From SVEL01 sp045126215 (lineage in GTDB: Bacteria > Bacillota > Clostridia > Lachnospirales > Lachnospiraceae), in the NCBI GenBank assembly GCA_045126215.1, contig JBGVOD010000042.1, positions 1 to 57,809 on the forward strand: a stretch of 57,809 nt of DNA, in the 5' to 3' direction. Below are positions 8,883 to 17,051 of this stretch, in pieces; position 1 is the first letter of the stretch, and every line of letters begins with the position of its first letter. Both the position numbers and the translations under genes were made by a program. The notes under the pieces were generated by a model that saw nothing but the letters and a program-made list of their open reading frames with translations, was not told where the DNA came from and did not search any database.

Positions 8883-11000
8883 TTATCTACCTCTTGCAGA
8901 GATAACTGCTTCCTGAACGTTCTTTGGAGCCTGTTCATACTTCTCAAAGAACATAGAGTAGTTACCACGACCCTGTGTATCTGAACGAAGTACTGTAGCG
9001 TAACCAAACATTTCAGCAAGTGGAACATAAGCCTTAACAAGCTTACCACCACTAATGTCATCCATGCTCTCAATACGTCCACGACGTGAATTAAGACCAC
9101 CAATAACGTTACCCATATATTCTTCTGGCATTGTTACTTCAACCTTCATAATAGGTTCAAGAATAACTGGAGCTGCCTTCTGCATAGCATCCTTGAATGC
9201 CATAGAACCAGCAATGTGGAATGCCATTTCTGATGAATCGACTTCATGGTAAGATCCATCATATACTGTAGCATGAACACCAACAACTGGGAATCCAGCA
9301 AGAATACCAGACTGTGTAGCTTCTTCAATACCTTCACCAACTGCTGGGATATATTCCTTAGGAATAGCACCACCAACAACTGTAGATTCAAACTTGAATA
9401 ATTCATCACCGTTTGCATCCATTGGTTCAAAGTGAACTTTACAGTGACCATACTGACCACGTCCACCTGACTGCTTAGCATATTTGCTATCTACGTCTAC
9501 GGCCTTTGTAAATGCTTCTCTATATGCAACCTGAGGAGCACCAACATTAGCTTCAACCTTAAATTCACGAAGAAGTCTGTCAACGATGATATCAAGATGA
9601 AGTTCACCCATACCAGCGATGATTGTCTGACCTGTTTCCTGATCTGTATGAGCACGGAATGTTGGATCTTCTTCAGCAAGTTTTGCTAAAGCTTCACCCA
9701 TCTTACCCTGAGCATCCTTTGTCTTTGGCTCGATTGCAAGCTCAATAACTGGTTCTGGGAATTCCATTGACTCTAAGATTACTGGGTGCTGTTCATCACA
9801 AATTGTATCACCTGTAGTTGTAACCTTAAGACCTACTGCAGCAGCGATATCGCCTGAGTAAACCTTTTCAATTTCTGTTCTGTTGTTTGCATGCATCTGA
9901 AGGATACGTCCAACTCTTTCTTTTTTATTCTTTGTAGAGTTAAGTACATACGAACCTGCGTTTAATGTACCTGCATAAACTCTAAAGAATGCCAACTTAC
10001 CAACAAATGGGTCTGACATAATCTTGAATGCCAAAGCTGCAAATGGTTCTTCATCTGAAGACTTAACTGTTACTTCATTACCATCTTCGTCCTGTCCTGT
10101 AATGTCTGGAACATCAGTAGGAGCTGGCATAAATTCAAGAATGGCATCAAGAAGTTTCTGAACACCCTTGTTCTTGTAAGCTGTACCGCAAAGACATGGA
10201 ATAGCATCACCTGCTATTGTACCCTTTCTTAAAGCTGCCTTAAGCTGCTCTACTGAAAGTTCTTCACCTTCAAGGTACTTTTCCATAAGTTCTTCATCTA
10301 ATTCAGCACACTGTTCAACAAGCTTTTCATGATATTCTTCTGCCTGTTCCTTAAGTTCTGCTGGGATTTCACCGATAGTGATATCATCACCTTTATCGTT
10401 ATTAAATACATATGCCTGCATTTCAAATAAGTCAATAATTCCCTTGAAGTCATCTTCCTGACCAATTGGAATCTGAATAAGAACTGGGTTCTTTCCAAGC
10501 TTTGTAACAAGCTGTTCACATGAACCAAAGAAGTTTGCGCCCATCTTATCCATCTTATTCATAAATGCCATACGTGGAACGCCATACTTATCAGCCTGAC
10601 GCCATACGTTTTCTGACTGTGGTTCAACACCGTTCTGTGCATCAAATACACCTACGGCACCATCAAGTACTCTAAGTGAACGCTCAACTTCTACTGTGAA
10701 GTCTACGTGACCAGGAGTATCAATGATGTTGATACGATGTTCTGGAGCTCCAGCTTTTTTCTTACCATTTTCTTCAAGTGTCCAATGACAAGTTGTAGCC
10801 GCTGAAGTAATTGTGATACCTCTTTCCTGTTCCTGGGCCATCCAGTCCATAGTTGCAGTACCTTCGTGTGTATCACCAATCTTATGATTAACACCAGTAT
10901 AATATAAGATACGCTCTGTTAATGTTGTTTTACCAGCATCAATATGAGCCATAATACCAATATTTCTGGTTCTTGCTAATGGATATTCTCTTCCAGCCAT
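8883..11000 (-). CDS. fusA: Elongation factor G
   Basis: 705 residues, full length. EF-G drives translocation of tRNA and mRNA on the ribosome with GTP hydrolysis. GTPase motifs are AHIDAGKTT, RGITI, DTPGHVDF and NKMD; later domains include the conserved GMGELHLDI and YxEAFTK-like stretches and a C-terminal EYMGNVIGGLNSRRG region. GAAGGAG precedes the ATG. It is third in the str operon, 55 bp after rpsG. No sign of duplication or truncation. Confidence 0.99.
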   Translation of the reverse strand: MAGREYPLARTRNIGIMAHIDAGKTTLTERILYYTGVNHKIGDTHEGTATMDWMAQEQERGITITSAATTCHWTLEENGKKKAGAPEHRINIIDTPGHVDFTVEVERSLRVLDGAVGVFDAQNGVEPQSENVWRQADKYGVPRMAFMNKMDKMGANFFGSCEQLVTKLGKNPVLIQIPIGQEDDFKGIIDLFEMQAYVFNNDKGDDITIGEIPAELKEQAEEYHEKLVEQCAELDEELMEKYLEGEELSVEQLKAALRKGTIAGDAIPCLCGTAYKNKGVQKLLDAILEFMPAPTDVPDITGQDEDGNEVTVKSSDEEPFAALAFKIMSDPFVGKLAFFRVYAGTLNAGSYVLNSTKNKKERVGRILQMHANNRTEIEKVYSGDIAAAVGLKVTTTGDTICDEQHPVILESMEFPEPVIELAIEPKTKDAQGKMGEALAKLAEEDPTFRAHTDQETGQTIIAGMGELHLDIIVDRLLREFKVEANVGAPQVAYREAFTKAVDVDSKYAKQSGGRGQYGHCKVHFEPMDANGDELFKFESTVVGGAIPKEYIPAVGEGIEEATQSGILAGFPVVGVHATVYDGSYHEVDSSEMAFHIAGSMAFKDAMQKAAPVILEPIMKVEVTMPEEYMGNVIGGLNSRRGRIESMDDISGGKLVKAYVPLAEMFGYATVLRSDTQGRGNYSMFFEKYEQAPKNVQEAVISARGR

Positions 11001-11055
11001 GGTTTTTTTCTCCTTCTATTAATAATATTATGCATAAATCACTCTGTTCGAATGA

Positions 11056-11526
11056 CTAGAATCTGTAATGAGCAAATGCCTTATTAGCTTCTGCCATCTT
11101 ATGCATATCTTCTTTTCTCTTAACTGAAGCACCAGTATTGTTTGATGCATCAAGAATTTCGTTGGCTAACTTTTCTTCCATTGTCTTTTCGCCTCTTTTA
11201 CGAGAAAACATTGTAATCCAACGAAGAGCTAAAGCCTGTCTTCTATCTGGTCTAACTTCGATAGGTACCTGATAAGTAGCACCACCAATTCTTCTAGCCT
11301 TAACTTCGAGCTGTGGCATGATATTATTCATTGCTTCTTCAAATACTTCTAAAGCTGGCTTACCTGCTTTTTCTTCAACTCTTTCAAATGCTCCATATAC
11401 GATCTTCTGAGCTACACCTCTCTTACCGTCTAACATAATGTTATTGATAAGCTTTGTAACTACCTTATTGTTGTATAATGGATCTGCTAATACGTCTCTT
11501 TTCTGAGTATGTCCTTTACGTGGCAC
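11056..11526 (-). CDS. rpsG: 30S ribosomal protein S7
   Basis: 156 residues. S7 nucleates the 30S head and contacts E-site tRNA. The family start MPRKGHTQKRDVLADP and the core KVVTKLINNIMLDGKRGVA, then GGATYQVPIEVRPDRRQALALRW, are unmistakable. The start codon is GTG, with GGAGGGAAG upstream and no alternative ATG. It lies between rpsL and fusA in the usual order. The 138 bp before it contain a repeated CGGTACT but no recognisable leader. Confidence 0.99.
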   Translation of the reverse strand: MPRKGHTQKRDVLADPLYNNKVVTKLINNIMLDGKRGVAQKIVYGAFERVEEKAGKPALEVFEEAMNNIMPQLEVKARRIGGATYQVPIEVRPDRRQALALRWITMFSRKRGEKTMEEKLANEILDASNNTGASVKRKEDMHKMAEANKAFAHYRF

Positions 11527-11664
11527 GGTTCTTCCCTCCTTAATAAATTGTAATTAGATCAACGGTACTCACTAGATTGTGTTCGCGCACGGTACTTAAA
11601 AACATCATTTATCCAAAAATATTTCTAATCCGGCACAATTTCATTCAACCTAAAAATAACTTTC

Positions 11665-12084
11665 CTATTTTGCGTCCTTTGGTCTCTTAGCGCCGTATTT
11701 AGAACGAGCCTGGCGTCTCTTTGCAACACCTGCTGTATCAAGTGTTCCTCTAACGATATGATATCTTGTACCTGGTAAGTCCTTTACTCTACCACCACGG
11801 ATAAGAACAACGCTATGTTCCTGAAGGTTGTGTCCTTCACCTGGGATGTAGCTAGTAACTTCGATACCGTTAGAAAGACGTACTCTGGCGATCTTTCTAA
11901 GAGCTGAGTTAGGCTTCTTAGGAGTAGCTGTTTTAACTGCTGTACAAACACCTCTCTTCTGTGGAGCAGATGTATTTGTAGCTTTCTTCTTTAAAGAGTT
12001 ATATCCTCTCTGAAGTGCTGGTGCAGTAGACTTCTTTTCAGCTGTCTGTCTTCCTTTTCTTACTAACTGGTTAAATGTTGGCAT
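11665..12084 (-). CDS. rpsL: 30S ribosomal protein S12
   Basis: 139 residues from the ATG at 12082-12084, chosen because TCAGGAGGTG precedes it and MPTFNQLVRKGR is the invariant N-terminus; an upstream in-frame start adds 25 unrelated residues. S12 monitors codon-anticodon pairing at the decoding centre. The streptomycin-region loop TATPKKPNSALRKIARVRL and GEGHNLQEHSVVLIRGGRVKD are intact, with lysine in the PKKPNS loop, the streptomycin-sensitive form. First gene of the str operon, behind a consensus promoter. Confidence 0.99.
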   Translation of the reverse strand: MPTFNQLVRKGRQTAEKKSTAPALQRGYNSLKKKATNTSAPQKRGVCTAVKTATPKKPNSALRKIARVRLSNGIEVTSYIPGEGHNLQEHSVVLIRGGRVKDLPGTRYHIVRGTLDTAGVAKRRQARSKYGAKRPKDAK

Positions 12085-12167
12085 TATTTTCACCTCCTGA
12101 TTAGAAATATAAATAGTTAAAAATTTTAGCGCACAAAAATAGAGTACATTTTTATGCACGCCTTGAC

Positions 12168-12197
12168 ATTATAATTTAATCGTTATGCACTTGTCAA
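12168..12197 (-). promoter_or_regulatory. Consensus sigma-A promoter of rpsL-rpsG-fusA-tuf
   Basis: TTGACA (12192-12197) and TATAAT (12168-12173) are both perfect and spaced 18 bp, about 84 bp before the rpsL ATG. This shows that the str operon has its own promoter and does not depend on read-through from rpoC, which lies 5.8 kb away beyond opposite-strand genes. Confidence 0.9.
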
Positions 12198-12249
12198 GCT
12201 GTTTTTTTAATCGAGTAGGCTGACACCTACTAGATTTTGCACGTAAACA

Positions 12250-12427
12250 TTACACACCATCGTACTCCATGTTCTTACGACCAGCAAATACTATTTCATA
12301 CAAGCATGATAGTGCTTGCCGGTCTTGTTCAACAGAGACGAGATACGCTTTGCGAATCTCGCTCTGATTAGCGGTCGTCAAATGTCCACTTGTGCAAGCA
12401 CAGTGTCCATTTTCCTCGTCGCTATAA
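12250..12427. repeat. Palindrome-rich intergenic element, relative of the 7.4 kb element
   Basis: This stretch between the rpsL promoter and a terminator is full of imperfect inverted repeats, e.g. GAGACGAGAT...ATCTCGCTCT near 12330-12360 and AAATGTCCACTTGTGC with GCACAGTGTCCATTT near 12380-12415. A 73-codon minus-strand frame covers it but begins inside the terminator stem, has no binding site and looks like translated repeat (ACTSGHLTTANQSEIR, then QDRQALSC). The SGHLT string recurs at 7.4 kb. I read it as a dispersed repeat, not a gene. Confidence 0.45.
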
Positions 12428-12458
12428 CAAAAAAGAGCACATGTTAATGTGCTCTTTT
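12427..12458 (-). terminator. Strong, nearly symmetrical terminator of the candidate small RNA
   Basis: AAAAGAGCACAT pairs perfectly with ATGTGCTCTTTT around a 4-base loop, with a U-run on the minus strand and a shorter one on plus. No annotated gene on either strand runs into it within 700 bp, which is what points to an unannotated transcript. Confidence 0.85.
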
Positions 12459-12680
12459 GTATAATACCCAAAATCTACTTCATTATATATAAACTATACT
12501 CCTCGATTTAACACGCCCATATGTTACTCGTCTTTCCTATATAATGTATTGCCTAAAAGAAAGGAAACAGGTAATAACATTAATATAGGTAAAACGCCTT
12601 CATATTAGTAACAAATCGTGCGAAGGAAACCACTCCCTCGCATCAGTAACAAATTCTTGAAGGAAACCACTCCTTCATAT
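12428..12680 (-). ncRNA. Candidate small RNA with tandem stem-loops (family not recognised)
   Basis: A minus-strand unit with a promoter (12686-12714) and a strong terminator (12427-12458) but no credible reading frame. The 5' part holds two near-identical hairpins: 12659-12676, GAAGGA/UCCUUC, and 12620-12641, GCGAGGGA/UCCUUCGC, both with the six-base loop GUGGUU, each followed by AUUUGUUACU. A later GAGUAACA (about 12525-12535) can pair with either UUGUUACU, and CCUAUAUUAAUG can pair with CAUUAUAUAGG, so the 3' half can fold back. Expected length about 250 nt. It does not look like tmRNA, SRP RNA, RNase P RNA or an obvious 6S RNA. Function unknown. Confidence 0.5.
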
Positions 12681-12685
12681 TTCAC

Positions 12686-12714
12686 ATTATACCAAATCAA
12701 ACAAAGTCATCCAA
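12686..12714 (-). promoter_or_regulatory. Sigma-A promoter candidate for the small RNA
   Basis: TTGGAT (12709-12714), 17-bp spacer, perfect TATAAT (12686-12691), directed at the tandem hairpins, which begin about 10 bases downstream. Confidence 0.6.
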
Positions 12715-12998
12715 TAACCCTATACTACCCTCCTAACTCCAAACAAATTATTTATATCCCATCAACGTTGACAGTTTATCATCAAAATACCATTATGTCA
12801 ACAAAACATTGCGTTCATTTCAAAAAAACTTTTGTTCATTTGTGTTTTTCTTCGAATATTCTTTGTTCATTTTTCAAATATCCTTTGTTCATTGATACTT
12901 TTCAACAAATTTTTCAAAATTTTTTTTATAATTTAAATGTCGTATCGACATCTTCGCTTACATCAGAAATCTTAAGTACATAACCAATTTTAAGGGTT
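12715..12998. other. Gene-free AT-rich spacer with direct and inverted repeats
   Basis: No credible gene. TTGTTCAT occurs three times (near 12834, 12864 and 12885) with a related GCGTTCAT near 12811. A 7-bp inverted repeat GTTGACA/TGTCAAC sits at 12767-12773 and 12796-12802. A plus-strand frame across 12618-12983 has no binding site and low-complexity content, so I do not call it. Confidence 0.5.
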
Positions 12999-13028
12999 TT
13001 GACACTCTAATCCTACATATGATATAAT
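12999..13028 (+). promoter_or_regulatory. Consensus sigma-A promoter for the 13.2-15.8 kb operon
   Basis: TTGACA (12999-13004), 18-bp spacer, TATAAT (13023-13028). The implied leader of about 135 nt contains two small hairpins: TGCAT/ATGCA near 13047 and GAAGTAA/TTACTTC near 13075-13100. Confidence 0.85.
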
Positions 13029-13168
13029 TATAAATATGTAGATACTGCATTCAATATGCATTCATTTTTATATGGAAGTAAGTTTAGTCCATTACTTCTT
13101 CAGAGAATACAAAAGTCGTATTTACATAGAATATATTTTTAAATCAAAAAGATAATGAGGATATTTTT

Positions 13169-14185
13169 ATGAACCCTTTAGTCAGTATAATTGTTCCAAA
13201 CTACAATGGAGCGAAATATTTAGATGCATGTATTAACTGCCTTGTTGCACAAACCTATAAAAATATTGAAGTCATCATTGTTGATGATGGAAGTACAGAT
13301 AATACACCAGCACTATGTGATGAATATGCCGAGAAATATGACTTTATCAAGGTTATACATAAAGCAAATGGTGGATTAAGTGCTGCAAGAAATTCTGGAT
13401 TTGATGCATCAGCTGGTGAATATGTATATTTTTATGATGTTGATGATACAATATCTCCGACACTTATTGAAGACAATGTCAGATTGGCCATCGACAATGA
13501 CGCTGATATCGTAATGTTTTGTTTTTGGTACTATGATGAAGCAAACGATGTACTAAAAGACAACGATATGAAAGATATTTTTATCGGTGGGCAGGATGAA
13601 TTTTTCCATAAAAAACTTTGTGAAATAATAAAAAACGAAGTATTCAATGCTCCTTGGAACAAATTCATCAAAAAAAGTCTTATGACTGATAATAATATTA
13701 GATTTAATACTGACTACCCTATATACGAAGACATAAATTTTGCAGCAGATATTCTGCCTGCAGCAAGAAAAATTGTTATAAATAATAAGATGTATTATAA
13801 ATATTTTGTAAGAAGTTCAGGAACTCTCATAACAAGATTTTTCCCTAATCTTTTTGATTCAGTTTCAAACTATTACAAAAATATATTAAACTATTGTAAC
13901 CGTTTTGATAATAATGAAGAACAAATCAAAAATCTTTCCATATTATATGTTCGTTTAATTTTAAATCATATTAAACAGATTGCCTTAAAAAATGATTTAT
14001 CAAAGGCTGATAAAAAAGCTTTGATTAAGAGATTCTGCGACCATGAGCAGTTTATATATGCGATTAATTGTTGTGAATCAGAATATTCAGGCAAAAAATC
14101 TTATATGTTAAGACTCATTAAAAATAAACATATTTCTTCTATTATTATGTTATATAAGATATTAGGAAAACTGGAATCAAAATAA
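13169..14185 (+). CDS. Family 2 glycosyltransferase
   Basis: 338 residues. The N-terminal GT-A domain is complete: VSIIVPNYNGAKYLDACINC, then EVIIVDDGSTDNT (nucleotide-binding Asp), GGLSAARNSG, and YFYDVDDTI carrying the DxD-type metal site. The C-terminal part has no membrane helix, so the enzyme is soluble or peripheral and transfers a sugar from a nucleotide sugar to an unknown acceptor such as a cell-wall polysaccharide or flagellin. TGAGG precedes the ATG. First gene of a plus-strand operon inserted between the rpsL and rpoC blocks; the next gene starts 2 bp later. Confidence 0.9.
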   Translation: MNPLVSIIVPNYNGAKYLDACINCLVAQTYKNIEVIIVDDGSTDNTPALCDEYAEKYDFIKVIHKANGGLSAARNSGFDASAGEYVYFYDVDDTISPTLIEDNVRLAIDNDADIVMFCFWYYDEANDVLKDNDMKDIFIGGQDEFFHKKLCEIIKNEVFNAPWNKFIKKSLMTDNNIRFNTDYPIYEDINFAADILPAARKIVINNKMYYKYFVRSSGTLITRFFPNLFDSVSNYYKNILNYCNRFDNNEEQIKNLSILYVRLILNHIKQIALKNDLSKADKKALIKRFCDHEQFIYAINCCESEYSGKKSYMLRLIKNKHISSIIMLYKILGKLESK

Positions 14186-14187
14186 AT

Positions 14188-14859
14188 ATGAAAAAAAAGA
14201 CAGAAAATTATATTATACTGGCTTGTGTTTTTGTTATTATGATTTGCGCAATATTGGTTAGTATAATATATGGAACCAACAAAAAAAATAATAAATTTGT
14301 TTTTAATGAACATCTGGATGAAGAAGTATTAGTTATTTCCAAAAATGATGAAAAGCATCCTCTTACGCTTAAGGATGTTTCATACTATGTTTTAATTATG
14401 GAAGCAACCGGTGATGCAAACGCCAAGCTTTATGACCCATCAAAAAAAAATGCTTTTTGGAACATATATATAAATAATACTTTTGTAAAAACTATAGCTA
14501 AAGAGAATGCTATGAATCTATGTATACGTGATAATGTATATTATCTTGAAGCTGTAGCAAATAACGTATCCTTAGAACCCGTTGAACTGGAGGCTGTCGA
14601 AGAAGAAACAGATTTTATTTATTTTAGCCTTACAGGAAAGCAACTTGATGCTACGACACTTGATCGTTCTGACATATATAACATAAGATATAAAATTGCT
14701 TTAGCCACGAAGTATGTTACAAAACTAATGAATGAAAATGATTTATCGGCCGATACTCTAAACATAGATGGAGAATATTATACCGATTTATTAGATTCGT
14801 ATGATATTGAAATAGATGACCTTTGGGATAATGTTGAACTTGGAAGTATAACAATATAG
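14188..14859 (+). CDS. Membrane-anchored SurA_N/PrsA-like protein lacking a PPIase domain
   Basis: 223 residues. One membrane segment (IILACVFVIMICAILVSIIY) after MKKKTEN anchors an extracytoplasmic body. Residues 55-150 (LTLKDVSYYVLIMEATG, WNIYINN, AKENAMNLCIRDNVYYLEAVANN) resemble the SurA_N-type chaperone region of Lachnospiraceae foldases (residue pattern LxDVxYY...W...I...KexA...I...L...A). The parvulin PPIase domain that usually follows is absent, so any role would be chaperone-like holding, not proline isomerisation. It is packed 2 bp behind a glycosyltransferase and 28 bp ahead of a phospholipase-like gene. The assignment rests on pattern only. Confidence 0.65.
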   Translation: MKKKTENYIILACVFVIMICAILVSIIYGTNKKNNKFVFNEHLDEEVLVISKNDEKHPLTLKDVSYYVLIMEATGDANAKLYDPSKKNAFWNIYINNTFVKTIAKENAMNLCIRDNVYYLEAVANNVSLEPVELEAVEEETDFIYFSLTGKQLDATTLDRSDIYNIRYKIALATKYVTKLMNENDLSADTLNIDGEYYTDLLDSYDIEIDDLWDNVELGSITI

Positions 14860-14887
14860 CCCCATTTGTTTGAAGGAAGGAATTTTT

Positions 14888-15838
14888 ATGCCAGGATATG
14901 ACACTCATTATATTTTTGGAATACATGGATATAGGCGTATGCCTGAATCTACAATAAAAAAAAGTATTTCTCACTATAAAAATTCATACAAACTAGGTTT
15001 ATTAGGACCAGATATTTTCTTCTATTATGCAACTGAAATTGTTGCAGCAAGAAAAAATATTGGTTCTATTATGCATACTGATAAAACAGATATTTTTTTC
15101 AAAAACTGTTTTGAATATATCATTCATACAACAGGTCATGCCAGGGAAATCTCTGTTGCATATGTTTCTGGTTTCCTTTCACACTATGTTCTTGATACAA
15201 CAATGCATCCCTATGTATACTGGATGACCAACTATTCCAATAAAGGAAAAGACTATCTTGAAAAACATTTTTCATTAGAAACAGATATTGATATTTCCCT
15301 TATGAATACTTATCTTGATACTACACCTGAAGATTTTTTCAGAAACAGCCAAATTACTCTTGATACCTACGAAAAATATATTATTAGCGATCTTTTACAT
15401 TATTCAATCAGAAATACCTACAAACACTCAAGAATCACTAGAAGTGGTATCCGTGCTGCAATTGTATCATTACAAAAGGAATATAAAATGCTGAAATTAT
15501 TATCTAAGCGAATGAAAAACGCCATTGGAACAATTGAAAACGCATTTATTGGTCAAAAATATATTGCTCCATTAATTCCAGGTGGAAATGTACCAAAATC
15601 AAAAGATCCTCTTAATCTTTCACATTCAATTTGGTTTAATCCATGGAGTACCTGCGTTTCTTCAAAGAAATCTGTTCCACAGATGCTTAATGATTCAAGA
15701 GAAAAATATCTTGTAATTATCTCTCTATATGAAGATTATCTTGATAATCCATATTCTTCAAATAGTTTGGTTTTATTAGAAAAGGCAATTGGAAAGAAAT
15801 CATATCACAGTGGATTAAACTATAAAATTCCAAGCTGA
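14888..15838 (+). CDS. Zinc-dependent phospholipase C-like protein
   Basis: 316 residues from the ATG at 14888, which GAAGGAAGG precedes; an upstream TTG is not needed. The pattern MPGYDTHYIFG, then KLGLLGPDIFFYY, and YVSGFLSHYVLDTTMHPYVYW fits the zinc-dependent phospholipase C family: His/Asp metal ligands in DTHY, GPDIF and SHYVLD-TTMHP. There is no signal peptide, so this is an intracellular member, and its true substrate is unknown; many such bacterial homologues are only domain-annotated. Third gene of the operon; about 110 bp separate it from the HD-GYP gene. Confidence 0.75.
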   Translation: MPGYDTHYIFGIHGYRRMPESTIKKSISHYKNSYKLGLLGPDIFFYYATEIVAARKNIGSIMHTDKTDIFFKNCFEYIIHTTGHAREISVAYVSGFLSHYVLDTTMHPYVYWMTNYSNKGKDYLEKHFSLETDIDISLMNTYLDTTPEDFFRNSQITLDTYEKYIISDLLHYSIRNTYKHSRITRSGIRAAIVSLQKEYKMLKLLSKRMKNAIGTIENAFIGQKYIAPLIPGGNVPKSKDPLNLSHSIWFNPWSTCVSSKKSVPQMLNDSREKYLVIISLYEDYLDNPYSSNSLVLLEKAIGKKSYHSGLNYKIPS

Positions 15839-15951
15839 TAATATCAAAAAACATAACTTACTTTATATTTATGCGCGTTCAAATTAACATTGCAAATTTG
15901 CCAAAAATTTCATATAATAAACATATAATTATCGTTTTTTTGGAGGGAATA

Positions 15952-17034
15952 ATGCGTTTTGTTAAATTAGAAGAAATACGCTTAGGTATGCGTTTAGCAA
16001 AACCCATCTATAATAAGGATGGTGTATTGCTTTATGGTCGAAACACAACGGTTACAGACAGCGTACTTTCAAATTTAAAACATATAAATACATATGGTCA
16101 GTATATTCTTGAACCTGCTGAACCACTTCCTCCAATGTCTGATGAAGAGTTAGAATTTGAACGTTTTACAACTGTCGCATCATTTACTCTGAAACAGGAT
16201 TTACATAATCTTATTGAGGGTAACGAAGCAACACATATAAGTGAACTTGTTAAAGATATTTGCAATTCGTATGGTCATCTCACTCATAAGATTACATTCT
16301 TACAGAGCTTAAGAAGTCCTGATGATTCTGTATATAAGCATAGCATCAATGTTGCAATTTTATGTGCCCTTATTTCAAACAGATTACGACTTGACCCAAA
16401 AGAGCAGAAATATCTCGTAACAGCTGCATTTTATCATGACATTGGAAAGCTGCTCGCCCCAGCAGAAATAATTAATAAAACTGGAAAGCTTACATCTGAA
16501 GAATTAAAAATTATAAGGCAGGCGGAACTTGAAGGATACGAGCTTATAAAAAATAATTATTCTATTTCAGCAGGAATCAGAAGATATATTGTTCAGTTAA
16601 GAAATGAACTATGCAATAAGATACCATCAATACCAAATCAGCATCAAACATTATTACTTGGCACAAAACTTATCCAAGTTGCAGATATGTATGACACATT
16701 AACTGCAATGCGAGTTTACAAAGATCCATGTAGCGAATTTGCTGCAATAAAATTCTTATTTGAAAAAGATGATGAATTTGATGAAAAAATCGTACAAGCT
16801 TTGGCTGAAAGTATCAATATACTACCACCAGGGTGCTGTGTTGAGTTAACAAATAATGAAAAAGGATTGGTTCTTACCGAGAACGAATATTACATATTAC
16901 GACCTTCGGTATTAGGATTTAGTTCAAACCAAGTCTATGATTTAGGTCAGAAGAAAGTTTATGAAAAGATTCAGATAAAAGATATTATGAAGACAATGGA
17001 TAATCGATTTATAATGAAACAGGAAGGAATATAA
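15952..17034 (+). CDS. HD-GYP-type phosphodiesterase homologue with a degenerate GYP region
   Basis: 360 residues from the ATG at 15952, preceded by TTGGAGGG; the longer frame has no binding site. N-terminal 90 residues (MRFVKLEEIRLGMRLAKPIY, DGVLLYGRN) match the domain found before many HD-GYP domains. The HD part keeps YKHSINVAILCALI and FYHDIGKLLAPAEI. The usual HPexG is AELEG, and the HHExxDGSGYP block is replaced by RRYIVQLRNELCN, whereas the later VADMYDTLTAMRVYKDP is normal. c-di-GMP hydrolysis is therefore doubtful; it may bind a nucleotide or act as a scaffold. It ends in a terminator and is convergent with focA. Confidence 0.8.
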   Translation: MRFVKLEEIRLGMRLAKPIYNKDGVLLYGRNTTVTDSVLSNLKHINTYGQYILEPAEPLPPMSDEELEFERFTTVASFTLKQDLHNLIEGNEATHISELVKDICNSYGHLTHKITFLQSLRSPDDSVYKHSINVAILCALISNRLRLDPKEQKYLVTAAFYHDIGKLLAPAEIINKTGKLTSEELKIIRQAELEGYELIKNNYSISAGIRRYIVQLRNELCNKIPSIPNQHQTLLLGTKLIQVADMYDTLTAMRVYKDPCSEFAAIKFLFEKDDEFDEKIVQALAESINILPPGCCVELTNNEKGLVLTENEYYILRPSVLGFSSNQVYDLGQKKVYEKIQIKDIMKTMDNRFIMKQEGI

Positions 17035-17051
17035 TTCCTTCCTGTTGTTCT
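17018..17051 (+). terminator. Terminator overlapping the end of the HD-GYP gene
   Basis: AACAGGAAGGAA pairs perfectly with TTCCTTCCTGTT around TATAA (which contains the stop codon), followed by GTTCTTTATTTT. It stops plus-strand transcripts just before the convergent focA end. Confidence 0.85.

Noticed and set aside
12250..12471. 73-codon minus-strand reading frame
   Set aside because: Starts inside a strong terminator stem, lacks a binding site and resembles translated repeat; treated as a repeat element.
12620..12676. CsrA-titrating RNA (CsrB-like) reading of the tandem hairpins
   Set aside because: The GGA triplets lie in the stems, paired to UCC, rather than displayed in the loops, so CsrA binding is not supported.
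12618..12983. 121-codon plus-strand reading frame
   Set aside because: No binding site, low-complexity translation, runs antisense to the candidate small RNA and across repeats.
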